Source: Capillidium heterosporum
Lineage: Eukaryota; Entomophthoromycota; Entomophthoromycetes; Entomophthorales; Capillidiaceae
Length of the DNA: 64,000 nt
Assembly: GCA_016630905.1 (NCBI GenBank)
Contig: WBMQ01000005.1
Span: forward strand, 1,426,001 to 1,490,000
Direction of reading: 5' to 3'
The notes under the pieces are model-generated. The model saw only the letters and a program-made list of their open reading frames with translations, searched no databases and was not told the DNA's origin. This document shows positions 55,200 to 64,000 of this stretch, in pieces (within the stretch, counting starts at the first letter, position 1; every line of letters begins with the position of its first letter). The translations under genes and the position numbers were made by a program.

Positions 55200-56200
55200 G
55201 ATAGCATATGTAGCGAAGGCTACAGTAGATCTTTTAACGTATGGTACCAACAATAAGTCAATCCAAGTTAGATGCGATAGAGTTACTTTCAACGTATATA
55301 CCAATAAGATAGCGGAATGCAGCAATCCTCTTTAAACATACAATTTACTAACTTTGTAGGCTTAATTTATATATAATGGATAATCCAAAACATGAGATTT
55401 TTCGTAGAGGCAAATTATAGTACCATTTATGGAATCGATGCATCTGATATTAAGTGGACTTAAAGGGATTTTAATATTTCTTAAAGTAGAGTCCATAAGT
55501 ATCATATCCATGTCTAACTACATATTTTTACGCAAGTATTTTATTTAACATGCCTAAATTATGTTTTGAGAAGGTATCTGCTACCAAGCAGCATTCGTCA
55601 AAAGAAATACATCCATTATTATATATTCGATAGTTTGTTAAGCTCTGCAATATCTAACCTGTATCTAAGTTCTTTATTCAATGATTCCTTTGATTGCAAA
55701 TATAACTTTCCAATATAAACATAAAAAAGATGATGGTAGCTCTACCAAAATGGATCTGTTATGCACGAATAGGGTTTTAGTGATCCAAAAGATCAGTTAC
55801 TTTGAGAAGATATATAAATCGGGATATTTGGAAAGTAAAATCAACATCATCGTTGTCAATAGCATCTAATTCAAGAGCCTAGAAGCAATCCCAAAGCTAT
55901 TGTATATTGAGAACATCGAAATTGAGTTTGTAAAGAGGATGTCAATTGACAATTTCGTCAAGACTTTTATTAATATTAGTAGAGTTCAAAGTACCAATAT
56001 CCTTTTCGGAATTTACTATTACTGAAGCTTGATTGAAATAACCAATCTCAAATATTCAAGTTCTGCTTGACTTTAACGTTGCCAAAGTCCAGCATACGTT
56101 TACTTGTAAAGCAATACGAGCTATTTGAGCTGTAAAATACCGCCGATCCTACGCTGATGAGCTACTCGTATGAACTGTTTCTAATGCTATGTGATTTTTA
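55200..56200 (+). pseudogene. BTB-domain gene relic 3
   Basis: N-terminal piece TNNKSIQVRCDRVTFNVYTN near 55245. BTB core in the open stretch 55681-55869: MDLLCTNRVLVIQKISYFEK, IYKSGYLESKINIIVV. It goes on in another frame with FKSLEAIPKLLYIENIEIEF and MSIDNFVKTFINI. The BTB pattern (H-VL--S-YF--ML-S-F-ES) is clear. Degraded by several stops. Confidence 0.65.
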
Positions 56201-56779
56201 GTTGAAATCCCGGAATGGGTTTCTAATGTATGTAAATAGTGCATTAAATCCTTTTCCATTTAAATATCTATATTTTTGGTTTTTACAACAGTATTCTTGG
56301 GATTTAGACTTGGCTTATACCCTTAGCTGTGTTGATTAAAATATTGGATGAATGCCGATTTAACATATGAAGCTATCTTGGGTTTCTATTTAGGACACTA
56401 ACTATTACAAAAATACATAAGTTTCGGCATGACTCGTAAACTAAAAGTACTGTACCTTCTAGGTAGCTACTTTTACTAGTAAATTTTTAATCTGATATTT
56501 GAGGTGCTAGTGTAGCAAAGTGGGGATAGTTTGCTTATATTAGATTTTGTATTGCATAATAGCGTTGTATTATAAATATATTAAACTTAATATGAGTCGG
56601 CTTACAAAATTAAAGCTACTATCAAATAATGTTTAAAACAATTTAAAAAGCCACTATATTTAGCCAAAGGATCGAATCTATCGTATTTAATCTAATAAGA
56701 TACATTTGTTGTAAAAGTATATAAACCACAACTCATCCATCCATGCATATTGTGTTTTTCATTAATCTGTATTAAATCA
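56201..56779. other. Gap between BTB relics
   Basis: AT-rich, nothing recognised. Confidence 0.45.
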
Positions 56780-57860
56780 AAGTTAGTAATTTCATTTCAA
56801 CATTTTCATTACATCAAAAAATACCTCTGTTAATGTTTTGGCTATTACTGTAGGTGTTAATATAGAGTTCACAACAGAGAATGCCGACTTTAACTTAACA
56901 AAAATCCAATGTGGATCCACTGCTTCCAATTTATACTCAAAAACTGTGGCTGGGTACAATGCTTTTATAATACATAGCTTTATTAACTTAGTAGCTCTTA
57001 CTTTCACCCATATACTGGACAACTTAAGGCAGGGATGATTTTTCTTAAGAACAATAATCGTATAAACTATGATATAGATATATTTAGATATAGTAAAAAC
57101 AACCAAGCTCCAGCAGATCCTAAGATAGAAGAGCTTTCTTTCGATACTCAACTTTCTACATACAGATAATTATATAAAGTGTTTTATAGAACATGCTATT
57201 TGTAACGCTATAATATGCTTTATGGCCTCTATAAGAAGGTATACATCCAGTGTTGTTTACCCAATGGGTCACTAGGTTCTGAAGTATCCAATTTGATTTT
57301 AAGTTCCCTGCCAACGCTAATGTAGCCTTCCAGAGTAAGGGTGATATAAATGGCACGAGATCTATCAGGACAGATCTACTGTATGAACATGAAACTGTAT
57401 TGATTCAACAGAGCAATTACTTCAAAAAAATGTTTAGATTGGGATGTAAGGAGAGTAAAGCTAACAATACTATTGCTGACGTCGCTAAGTTTAAAAATCT
57501 AGAAGCTATCATAAGGTCTCTATACACTGGAAATGTCAAAGCTGAATTCATAAAGGAGGTAGTTGTCAATGACTTCATCAAGATTTACATAAAGTATAAG
57601 GTGTAGGATCTATCTAATTTTCATCGCATCGCTAAGGATATGTTACTGTTAAAGTTGAATCACAATAATCAGTTCAAGGTATATAAGTTTTGTCATAAGT
57701 TTAAGGTTACTGGTGATCCGTACATATTTACTTGTAAAGCGATAAAGGCCAGTTGAAAACTATTGAAGGAACAAAATACTATAAACCTTAAGGTTATAAG
57801 TTACTCATACAATACGTTTTTAAAGCTATGCAATATTTTTAATAAGGCTAAGATTTGAGT
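56780..57860 (+). pseudogene. BTB-domain gene relic 4
   Basis: Best preserved of the group. N-terminal piece ITVGVNIEFTTENADFNLTK (from about 56840). BTB core in 57400-57606: QQSNYFKKMFRLGCKESKAN, then FKNLEAIIRSLYTGNVKAEF and VVVNDFIKIYIKYKV. After a stop comes a helical post-BTB piece, IAKDMLLLKLNHNNQFKVYK. BTB proteins often act as CUL3 adaptors or scaffold dimers; no such role can be claimed for this broken copy. Confidence 0.7.
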
Positions 57861-59383
57861 TTTGAGTATAGATTAGTATAGTACATTAAAATTTTATTTA
57901 CAAGATAATATATCTCTTGATTTTACTACATTGAATACTTGTAGGACTTGAAAAATCTATTTTATAGTGCTAGTTAAGTCAAACATCTCCAGTTGCCCAA
58001 AACAAACATTTTCAAAGTAGATGCTTTGATTAATAGCAAGAGGCGTAGAAAAATTGGCTTAAAGCCAACGTTATTTAAATCCCTTGTAAATACTATAAAC
58101 TATTATATTAATATATATGTTTATTGTTTTAAAGGGCTTAATTCTTTCTATTTAATTCATTTTCTTAAATTAGTTGAAATACTAACTGCGTTCTATTTTG
58201 AAATGAAGCTTATAAGTTCTACAGTCTAGATTTCAGGCTTACTAGTTCTAGTTCATGGATACTAAAACAAAAATAAATATCTTAGTGACCATAAACAAGT
58301 GTCCATATTTAATATGGTATCGGTTTCGTTTTGAATGGTTTCAAGCTGTAACTAGCTTCAAATAACGAAACTTCCTTTTCTTACGAGTTGATTTGTTAAG
58401 GCAAACGCTTAGTCTCCTGCTTTAGTGCTAGGATATGGACTTCAAAAAGAAAACAGTTATCAACATTGCTAGTGAGCTAAAGTTGCTGTGGTCTTAAAGG
58501 TTATACATAAGCTACCGCTCACAAAATGCTTTTGTATTGGATAGTTGAGTCAAAAGTTTCTCAAAGATATTTTATAGTATATAACGTTTTAAAAACATAG
58601 TAATTGTTTTTGCTACATCTTATTATAAAAGTTTTGTAAATATACCAAAGTGTTTTTTCCAGGCGTAAATTAAACTTTTAATCCAAAATATATAGGTATT
58701 TATGAGCTATTATAATCAAAACAATGCTTGAAGTTTTAATACTATAGTATTTTCGAGTATTGATGGTTGGGCGTAGGTGATGCTTGTTATCTGCCGTTAA
58801 TCAGTTAGATCCTAACTATATTGACGTCACAAATCAAAGATTATAATTGAAAAAGATGTATAAACTTAAATTATCTAAAATTCTTACTGAGGTACTTAAG
58901 TACAAAAAAAGCTAGATTCTACTTGTATAGTTATATACAAATGTAATTAGATAAATATATGATTATCGTTTGAAAAATTGCACTAGTTTTATTAAAATTT
59001 TGGACTGTATGTGTTCAACCATCGATTCATATCTTTAAGATATTCCTACTTTGGATTTCTTCATAGTATATATGTATAAGCAGACAAACTGTATAGAATA
59101 CCAATACAAATTTCAATTCTAGTGGAATTCTTGGGAAAATTAATGTCTCCCAAATTAGGAAGGTGGATTCTAATCAAAACAAGGAATTGAAAATAAGTTT
59201 TCACCAAAAATTGATTGGATTTCAAGTACTTGAAACCAAATTAATTTAGACAAAGGTGCCAGATCATAATAGTAGACAATAGGTAGTTAATGAGCAAACT
59301 GTTCCTTTCTAAAATAGAATTGCTTTAGCCGAGCAATTTAAAATGGTTGGTAAAAGTTTTTTAAACTATGAGCAAGTTTAAAG
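57861..59383. other. Intergenic
   Basis: About 1.5 kb, AT-rich. A 78-codon frame at 57993-58229 starts MPKTNIFKVDALINSKRRRK but shows no family signal. Confidence 0.4.
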
Positions 59384-59578
59384 TTGGATTTATTATTTCC
59401 TTTGTGCATTAAGAGTTTTTTAGATACAAATATGGAAATTGTTAACAATAGTCAATCAAAAAGTACCCCGACTACTACACCCTCCAGTCTATTTTTACTG
59501 GATAAAGCCTATCCTTCATCAGAACGATCCGAGAACTCTTCAAAGCAAACACAGCAGCAGCCAAATTCGATAATTTAG
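59384..59578 (+). CDS. Orphan frame, Ser/Thr/Gln-rich (uncertain)
   Basis: Up to 64 codons. The second methionine (59432) begins MEIVNNSQSKSTPTTTPSSL, and the frame ends KQTQQQPNSII. The composition, with polar low-complexity sequence, proline and glutamine, is unlike random AT-rich frames in this window. It could be one exon of a disordered protein or a relic. No domain or partner exon identified. Confidence 0.2.
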   Translation: MDLLFPLCIKSFLDTNMEIVNNSQSKSTPTTTPSSLFLLDKAYPSSERSENSSKQTQQQPNSII

Positions 59579-60573
59579 CCAAAATAGCAAAGTTTATAGT
59601 AGGCTGCATTGGCTAAACTCACAGCTAATTATAGTTATTTCACTCTGTGAACATTTCTTTATAAGAACTTTAAGAGAATTCGTTGGGTTTGATTGATTCA
59701 AGAGCGTCTATAGAGAGGGATTAGGAACAAAGTTTACATACCCCAACCACACCTATAGCAAGAGGTAGCTGTATCTCCAAAAAGAATGCAGCGCGATGAT
59801 GATTCCAACGTTCCATTTTAATACCTTACTCAAGCATTTAAATTTCTACTAATAAAGAATGCAACATATTGGTGACCTAATGTTATATTTTAATGCCACT
59901 GGAAAAAGTTGCTCCTGGTAGAAGAGCTTAGTACTTGGAATAAATGATCAAGTCAGTTCCAAAGGTTTTCAACTGAAAATGCTTTACAAAGTTATAAATC
60001 AGCTTCAACTTTAGATTTCCTTATGGATTATTTATTGGAAATAAGCCGCCTCTTCGTCTTTTATCACCAAATATATGTTGATATATCCATAGCATTGTAA
60101 ATTAAGGGATATCTGATGGGATACGTTTGTCAATTATATAGCTGAATCTCATTACCTTTGAAACCACCTTCAGATGTCGATCCTATTCAAATTATTTTTA
60201 TTCCATATTCAAAAGAGCAACCGTGTAATCAGAGTATATACTTTTATTCCAAAATTCATTATACATACTCAGCAACTAAAAATACAATTTCAGTTAAGAA
60301 TACGAAAAATTTCTTTATTTAGAAGATCTTGGCAATAACGTAGCAAAGTAGATCCTTGAGTTCAAGTCAATTGAGTCTTGAGCCAAATTTCGATGGGAAT
60401 TGTCATCACCTGATTGGAACATCCAGGTCTGGACTCTAGATGTCGGTTAATAAAACTCATTTAACATAATTCAGAGAAGCATCAGGTGCCATATCTGTGA
60501 CGAACAAGAAAGGAATAAAAAGGTAGTATTGAGGGTATTGACCTAGGCGGTAAATGATGCTGGGAACTAGGAA
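59579..60573. other. Intergenic, upstream of amidase 2
   Basis: No recognised gene; the right end leads into the amidase promoter. Confidence 0.45.
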
Positions 60574-60580
60574 TATAAAT
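60574..60580 (+). promoter_or_regulatory. TATA box of amidase 2
   Basis: TATAAAT about 70 bp before the chosen start at 60650, the same spacing as for amidase 1. An in-frame ATG at 60602 would lie only about 20 bp after the TATA box, which favours 60650. Confidence 0.45.
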
Positions 60581-60649
60581 GTATAGCAACCGTCACCGAT
60601 TTTGAAAGCTTTACCTTTTACAGCGTATATTTTAAACAGCAAGCAAGAG

Positions 60650-62266
60650 ATGGAAAAGATTCAAGCAAGTCAGTATGAGTTCAGCACCATGCCTATCGAA
60701 GAGTTGGTCGAAGGTATTCGTAATTTGAGATGGAGTAGTTTGGAGGTGATGCAACACTTTATATCCAAAGCCAAATTAGCTCACGAACAAGTGAATTGTG
60801 TTACTCAATTTCTGGAGGAGAGTGCGATAAAGGCGGCAACTGCAATCGACGTCAAGCTATCCGAAGGTGTCAAGTTCCCAGCTGAAGAGTACCCGTTGCT
60901 AGGACTACCGATCTCCATCAAGGACACTATCGACATAGAGGGATTTCCAACAGTTGCTGGATACAAAGCAAAACTAACAACTCAAGCCAAACAAGATTCC
61001 CACATCATTAGTATATTACGAAAGTGCGGCGCCATCCCATTTGTCAAGACAAACGTACCTCAGTTTTGCATGTCAGCTGAAAGTTCCAACCCGGTCTATG
61101 GTGCTACGTTGAACCCAAACAACAAGCTCTACACGCCGGGAGGATCCAGTTCTGGAGAAGCCGCTCTCATCAAGTCAGGGGGTTCTCTTGTTGGCATAGG
61201 CTCAGATATAAGTGGAAGTTTACGCATCCCAGCCCACTTCTGTGGGATCTACAGCTTCAAGCCTACTTCCAACCGCTTCCCAGTAGACGGACACATCGCA
61301 TTGACTCCTGGACAGGAAAATTTGGCTTTAAGTTTAGGTCCCATGGCTAACAAATTAGAAGACTTGCAGTATACCTACAAGTCGATCCTGTTGAAGGAGC
61401 CTTGGAAGCAGTGCACAGAACTTATACCCATATCTCATCAGAACGTACATCTTGATAGACCACTTAGAGTAGGATATTTTGTCAGTGATGAAATATTCCC
61501 AGCTACCCCAGCCTGTAGACGAGCCGTCTTGGAAACCGTCGATGCCCTTAGACAGGATGGCCATCACTGCAAAGAGATAACCTTCGATTCAATTGAAGAT
61601 GCTTGCCTTGTCAACCTGAACTTAGCAATTGCTGATTCTTGGTCTGGAATTCGACGCCATCTATCCGATGAAGGTATTGACAATACAATTTCTATGACCG
61701 CCAACATGATCAAATTGCCTTACCTGCTGAAATATACTGGCGCACTAGTAGCCAAATATATATTTGGACAATCCTTGTATCTTGATATGGTCACTCAAGT
61801 CGGTTCCCAAACGGTTGATGGGTTGTTCCAGATTCAACACAAACGACAAGTCCTCAGAGAGAGCCTTATGAAAGTTTGGGCTGATGAAGATTTGGATGTC
61901 CTACTTCTACCAGTAGCTGCCTTACCTGCCTTCAAATTAGGTGACTTTTATAAAGCATCGGTTGGATTCAGCTATTCAACCATGTTTAACGCCTTCGATA
62001 TGCCAGCTGGTGTATTACCAGTTACCAAAGTGGACCCCGAGTTGGATCAAATGGGTGATGTAAAGACTTGGCTGAAAGCTAACTTGAGATCGGATATCCT
62101 TCAACTCGGTACTTGGGCACATGAAGATCTATATAGTCTATACAAACCAGATGAGATGGCTGGTCTTCCAATTGGAATTCAAGTAGCTTGTAAACGATTT
62201 GAAGATGAAAAATGCTTGTATGCGATGGATATTATCGATAAATGTATTAAAAATAGGAAATTCTAA
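60650..62266 (+). CDS. Amidase 2, amidase-signature family
   Basis: Single-exon gene of 538 residues from MEKIQASQYEF. This start is preferred over an in-frame ATG 48 bases earlier because of the TATA position and because the third copy at 63906 starts the same way. Triad visible: Lys91 in LGLPISIKDTIDI, cis-serine region GGSSSGE (164-170, Ser166), nucleophile Ser190 in GIGSDISGSLRIPAHFCG. The usual GSDIGGS has Ser instead of the first Gly (GSDISGS), a small change beside the nucleophile. The C-terminal GLPIGIQVACKRFEDEKC is conserved. Similar in layout to amidase 1 (17420-19090) but clearly diverged. Substrate unknown; cytosolic by lack of signal peptide. Confidence 0.93.
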   Translation: MEKIQASQYEFSTMPIEELVEGIRNLRWSSLEVMQHFISKAKLAHEQVNCVTQFLEESAIKAATAIDVKLSEGVKFPAEEYPLLGLPISIKDTIDIEGFPTVAGYKAKLTTQAKQDSHIISILRKCGAIPFVKTNVPQFCMSAESSNPVYGATLNPNNKLYTPGGSSSGEAALIKSGGSLVGIGSDISGSLRIPAHFCGIYSFKPTSNRFPVDGHIALTPGQENLALSLGPMANKLEDLQYTYKSILLKEPWKQCTELIPISHQNVHLDRPLRVGYFVSDEIFPATPACRRAVLETVDALRQDGHHCKEITFDSIEDACLVNLNLAIADSWSGIRRHLSDEGIDNTISMTANMIKLPYLLKYTGALVAKYIFGQSLYLDMVTQVGSQTVDGLFQIQHKRQVLRESLMKVWADEDLDVLLLPVAALPAFKLGDFYKASVGFSYSTMFNAFDMPAGVLPVTKVDPELDQMGDVKTWLKANLRSDILQLGTWAHEDLYSLYKPDEMAGLPIGIQVACKRFEDEKCLYAMDIIDKCIKNRKF

Positions 62267-63905
62267 GATAATAGTTAGGATTGAACAATAAGTTTTATCT
62301 ACTGATATTTGAGCATTATTAAACGAATATGTATATAAATATATCTCAAGTTTATTATAATAGTTTACAGCATACTATTTTCGAATTTTTAGATTGATAG
62401 TAAAGTCCAACGTATACATTATGTAAAATAAGAATTTACTGATACAGTTATATATATTATTGGAAAAGTAATAGTATTTGGCTCAATTCTTTGATCTTAA
62501 TTGAAACCGAAACCTATGGATTTTGCAAATTCTTGAAAGGAATATTGAAAATCAAATGAATAAAAAGGAATTAAACTGTATAAAATACCTAAAAACTGGG
62601 TTTACTCTTGTAGATAAATTATCCATATATGCTAAAAGGTAATCGACCGGTTTAATTCCATTAATAAAATATATACTAGCCAAAGTTTATAGTTTAGTTT
62701 GATCATGTAACCAACTTTAAAGGTTTGCTAAAATTTTGATATTTAAGAAATATTTTTCGGATACAAAGTAAATAGCGGGGCATTTATTAAGCTCGGTGCT
62801 GAGTTGAATAATGGCTAAATACAAGCTTTATGAACATCGGTACTTGGCGAAATTTAAAATGGTAGAATATTATAACTGGTTCAGCGCTCCTATATTTAAA
62901 AAAAATCAAAGTACTAGTTAGCAGCAGACAAGCTGATATCTCTAAAAAACTGGCATCGGATTATCCAGTACTCCATCCCTCCTTTTATAAAAAAATTCCA
63001 AATTCCAGCAGTACACTTGAGTTACAATAGATCCATGCATCAAATGTCCTTCAAATATATGTAGAAATACCCCTAAAACCTAAAAATGAAATCCCTGTAG
63101 CTGGTCAGCCAGTTGAAAGATTTATGTTGCAAAGCTTAAAATTTGCTGAGATTATAAAATTTATAGTACTTGCTTTTAAAAATATAAATATTTATAGTCA
63201 GCTCTTCATTATTCACTAACCATATTTACCAATTAGGAATATTATATCGAATTTCACTGTCTATTTTATAAGTATATTTTACGGAAACATTTAACGCCGA
63301 TGGTTTAATTATATATAAGTACGCAATGTACTCCCTATAAGAACATTTAAATTAGAGATTCTAAGAACTAATGAAAACTGCTAATGGGATCTTTAGATAG
63401 GACTTAGATATTACCTTTTTTCATAAGTATCTTTTGCCAAATGTATCGTTGGGTTGAAGATGCCAATATTTAGGAAACCAAATTGTTACTGCTAAATGGC
63501 AAAATACTTTTGTTCAAAACTAACAAAGCACAACTTTAAGTATTTTCATTATTGAACTTAAATATTCGGCTATACGACATAATCAATTCTGAGCAAATCA
63601 GCATATCCACTTAAAAATTCAGGCTAATTAATTTTGGACCAGTATATGTGAAGGTTGTCACTTTATAGTTCAAGTATCCGATCCTCAATTCTAGTGTAAG
63701 TTAACATTGTTCCTTTAGTTTATTTTATAGGAGATAAGTTGTATATTTGGAATGTTTGGCGGATTCATAAACTATTCCTCTAAAAAGAACACCGAGAGTC
63801 AAAGGGGGAAAGTTCAGATAACAGGTAGTATATATATGGAAGAAGGACATAACTTTTAAACTTTTAGTTTAACCAGTAGTTTATATTCTGACTAACAGAT
63901 AAGAA
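62267..63905. other. Intergenic between tandem amidases
   Basis: About 1.6 kb, AT-rich, no recognised gene. A few tens of bases before 63906 resemble the leader of amidase 2 only weakly, whereas the coding starts are nearly identical. Confidence 0.45.
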
Positions 63906-64000
63906 ATGGAGAAGGTTCAAGCAAGTCAGTATGAGTTCAGCACCATGCCTATCGAAGAGTTGGTCGAAGGTATTCGTAATTTGAGATGGAGTAGTTTGGA
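63906..64000 (+). CDS. Amidase 3, first 31 codons (runs off window)
   Basis: Starts MEKVQASQYEFSTMPIEELV and continues EGIRNLRWSSL. The visible 95 bases differ from amidase 2 at only about two positions. So it is a tandem, direct-orientation copy about 3.26 kb downstream. The rest lies outside. Confidence 0.85.
   Translation, partial: MEKVQASQYEFSTMPIEELVEGIRNLRWSSL

Noticed and set aside
60602-60649. Upstream ATG of amidase 2 as start
   Set aside because: It lies only about 20 bp after the TATA box, adds 16 residues without family support, and the tandem copy starts at the position equal to 60650.

Overview
The window looks like nuclear DNA of an early-diverging filamentous fungus. Supporting signs are AT-rich intergenic DNA, intron-dense genes whose introns are mostly 35-50 nt with GTAAGT-like donors and CTAAC/CTGAC branch sites, fungal-type housekeeping genes, families of F-box/LRR, BTB, trypsin-like and amidase genes, and an ER-type Hsp90 relative that most Dikarya lack. 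An entomophthoralean relative (Conidiobolus-like) is my inference; no ribosomal marker is present to prove it.

Layout. 1-5.3 kb: 5' part of an ABCC transporter and INO1 (inositol synthesis). 5.3-16.5 kb: gene-poor DNA built around a 1.55-kb near-perfect inverted repeat whose arms and flanks carry two decayed F-box/LRR genes pointing away from each other. A cyclin-like gene sits in the spacer and a trypsin-like relic lies outside. 17-29 kb: amidase, NADP-isocitrate dehydrogenase (14 exons, two microexons), an AGGF1-like OCRE/FHA/G-patch protein, twinfilin and CCDC124. 29-36 kb: tRNA-Ser(GCU), an F-box/LRR gene ending in CCLL, tRNA-Gly(GCC), mitochondrial uS5, a second trypsin-like relic and GAR1. 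37-42 kb: casein kinase 2 beta, a PTC7-type mitochondrial PP2C and RPL35. 44-46 kb: an intronless 780-residue ER Hsp90-family protein with HDEL that has lost most ATPase residues. 47-52 kb: another F-box/LRR relic, the HEM25-type glycine carrier and MTQ1. 52-58 kb: a cluster of four decayed BTB genes. 60-64 kb: a second amidase and the start of a third, almost identical at the 5' end.

How the genes relate. Most are independent housekeeping units without operons. Mitochondrial functions recur (IDH, uS5m, PTC7-like, HEM25, MTQ1), but the clustering need not be functional. The accessory part is birth-and-death families (F-box/LRR, BTB, S1 protease, amidase) in different stages of decay. Seven positions in six otherwise conserved or near-intact genes carry an apparent single-base frame break. 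This is either assembly indel error or real decay and should be settled before functional conclusions are drawn.

The most unusual items are the divergent ER Hsp90-like pseudo-ATPase, the inverted repeat with mosaic F-box genes, the recurring single-base frame breaks, and the 10-nt and 19-nt exons of the IDH gene. I saw no CRISPR array and no convincing autonomous transposon or virus-like element.
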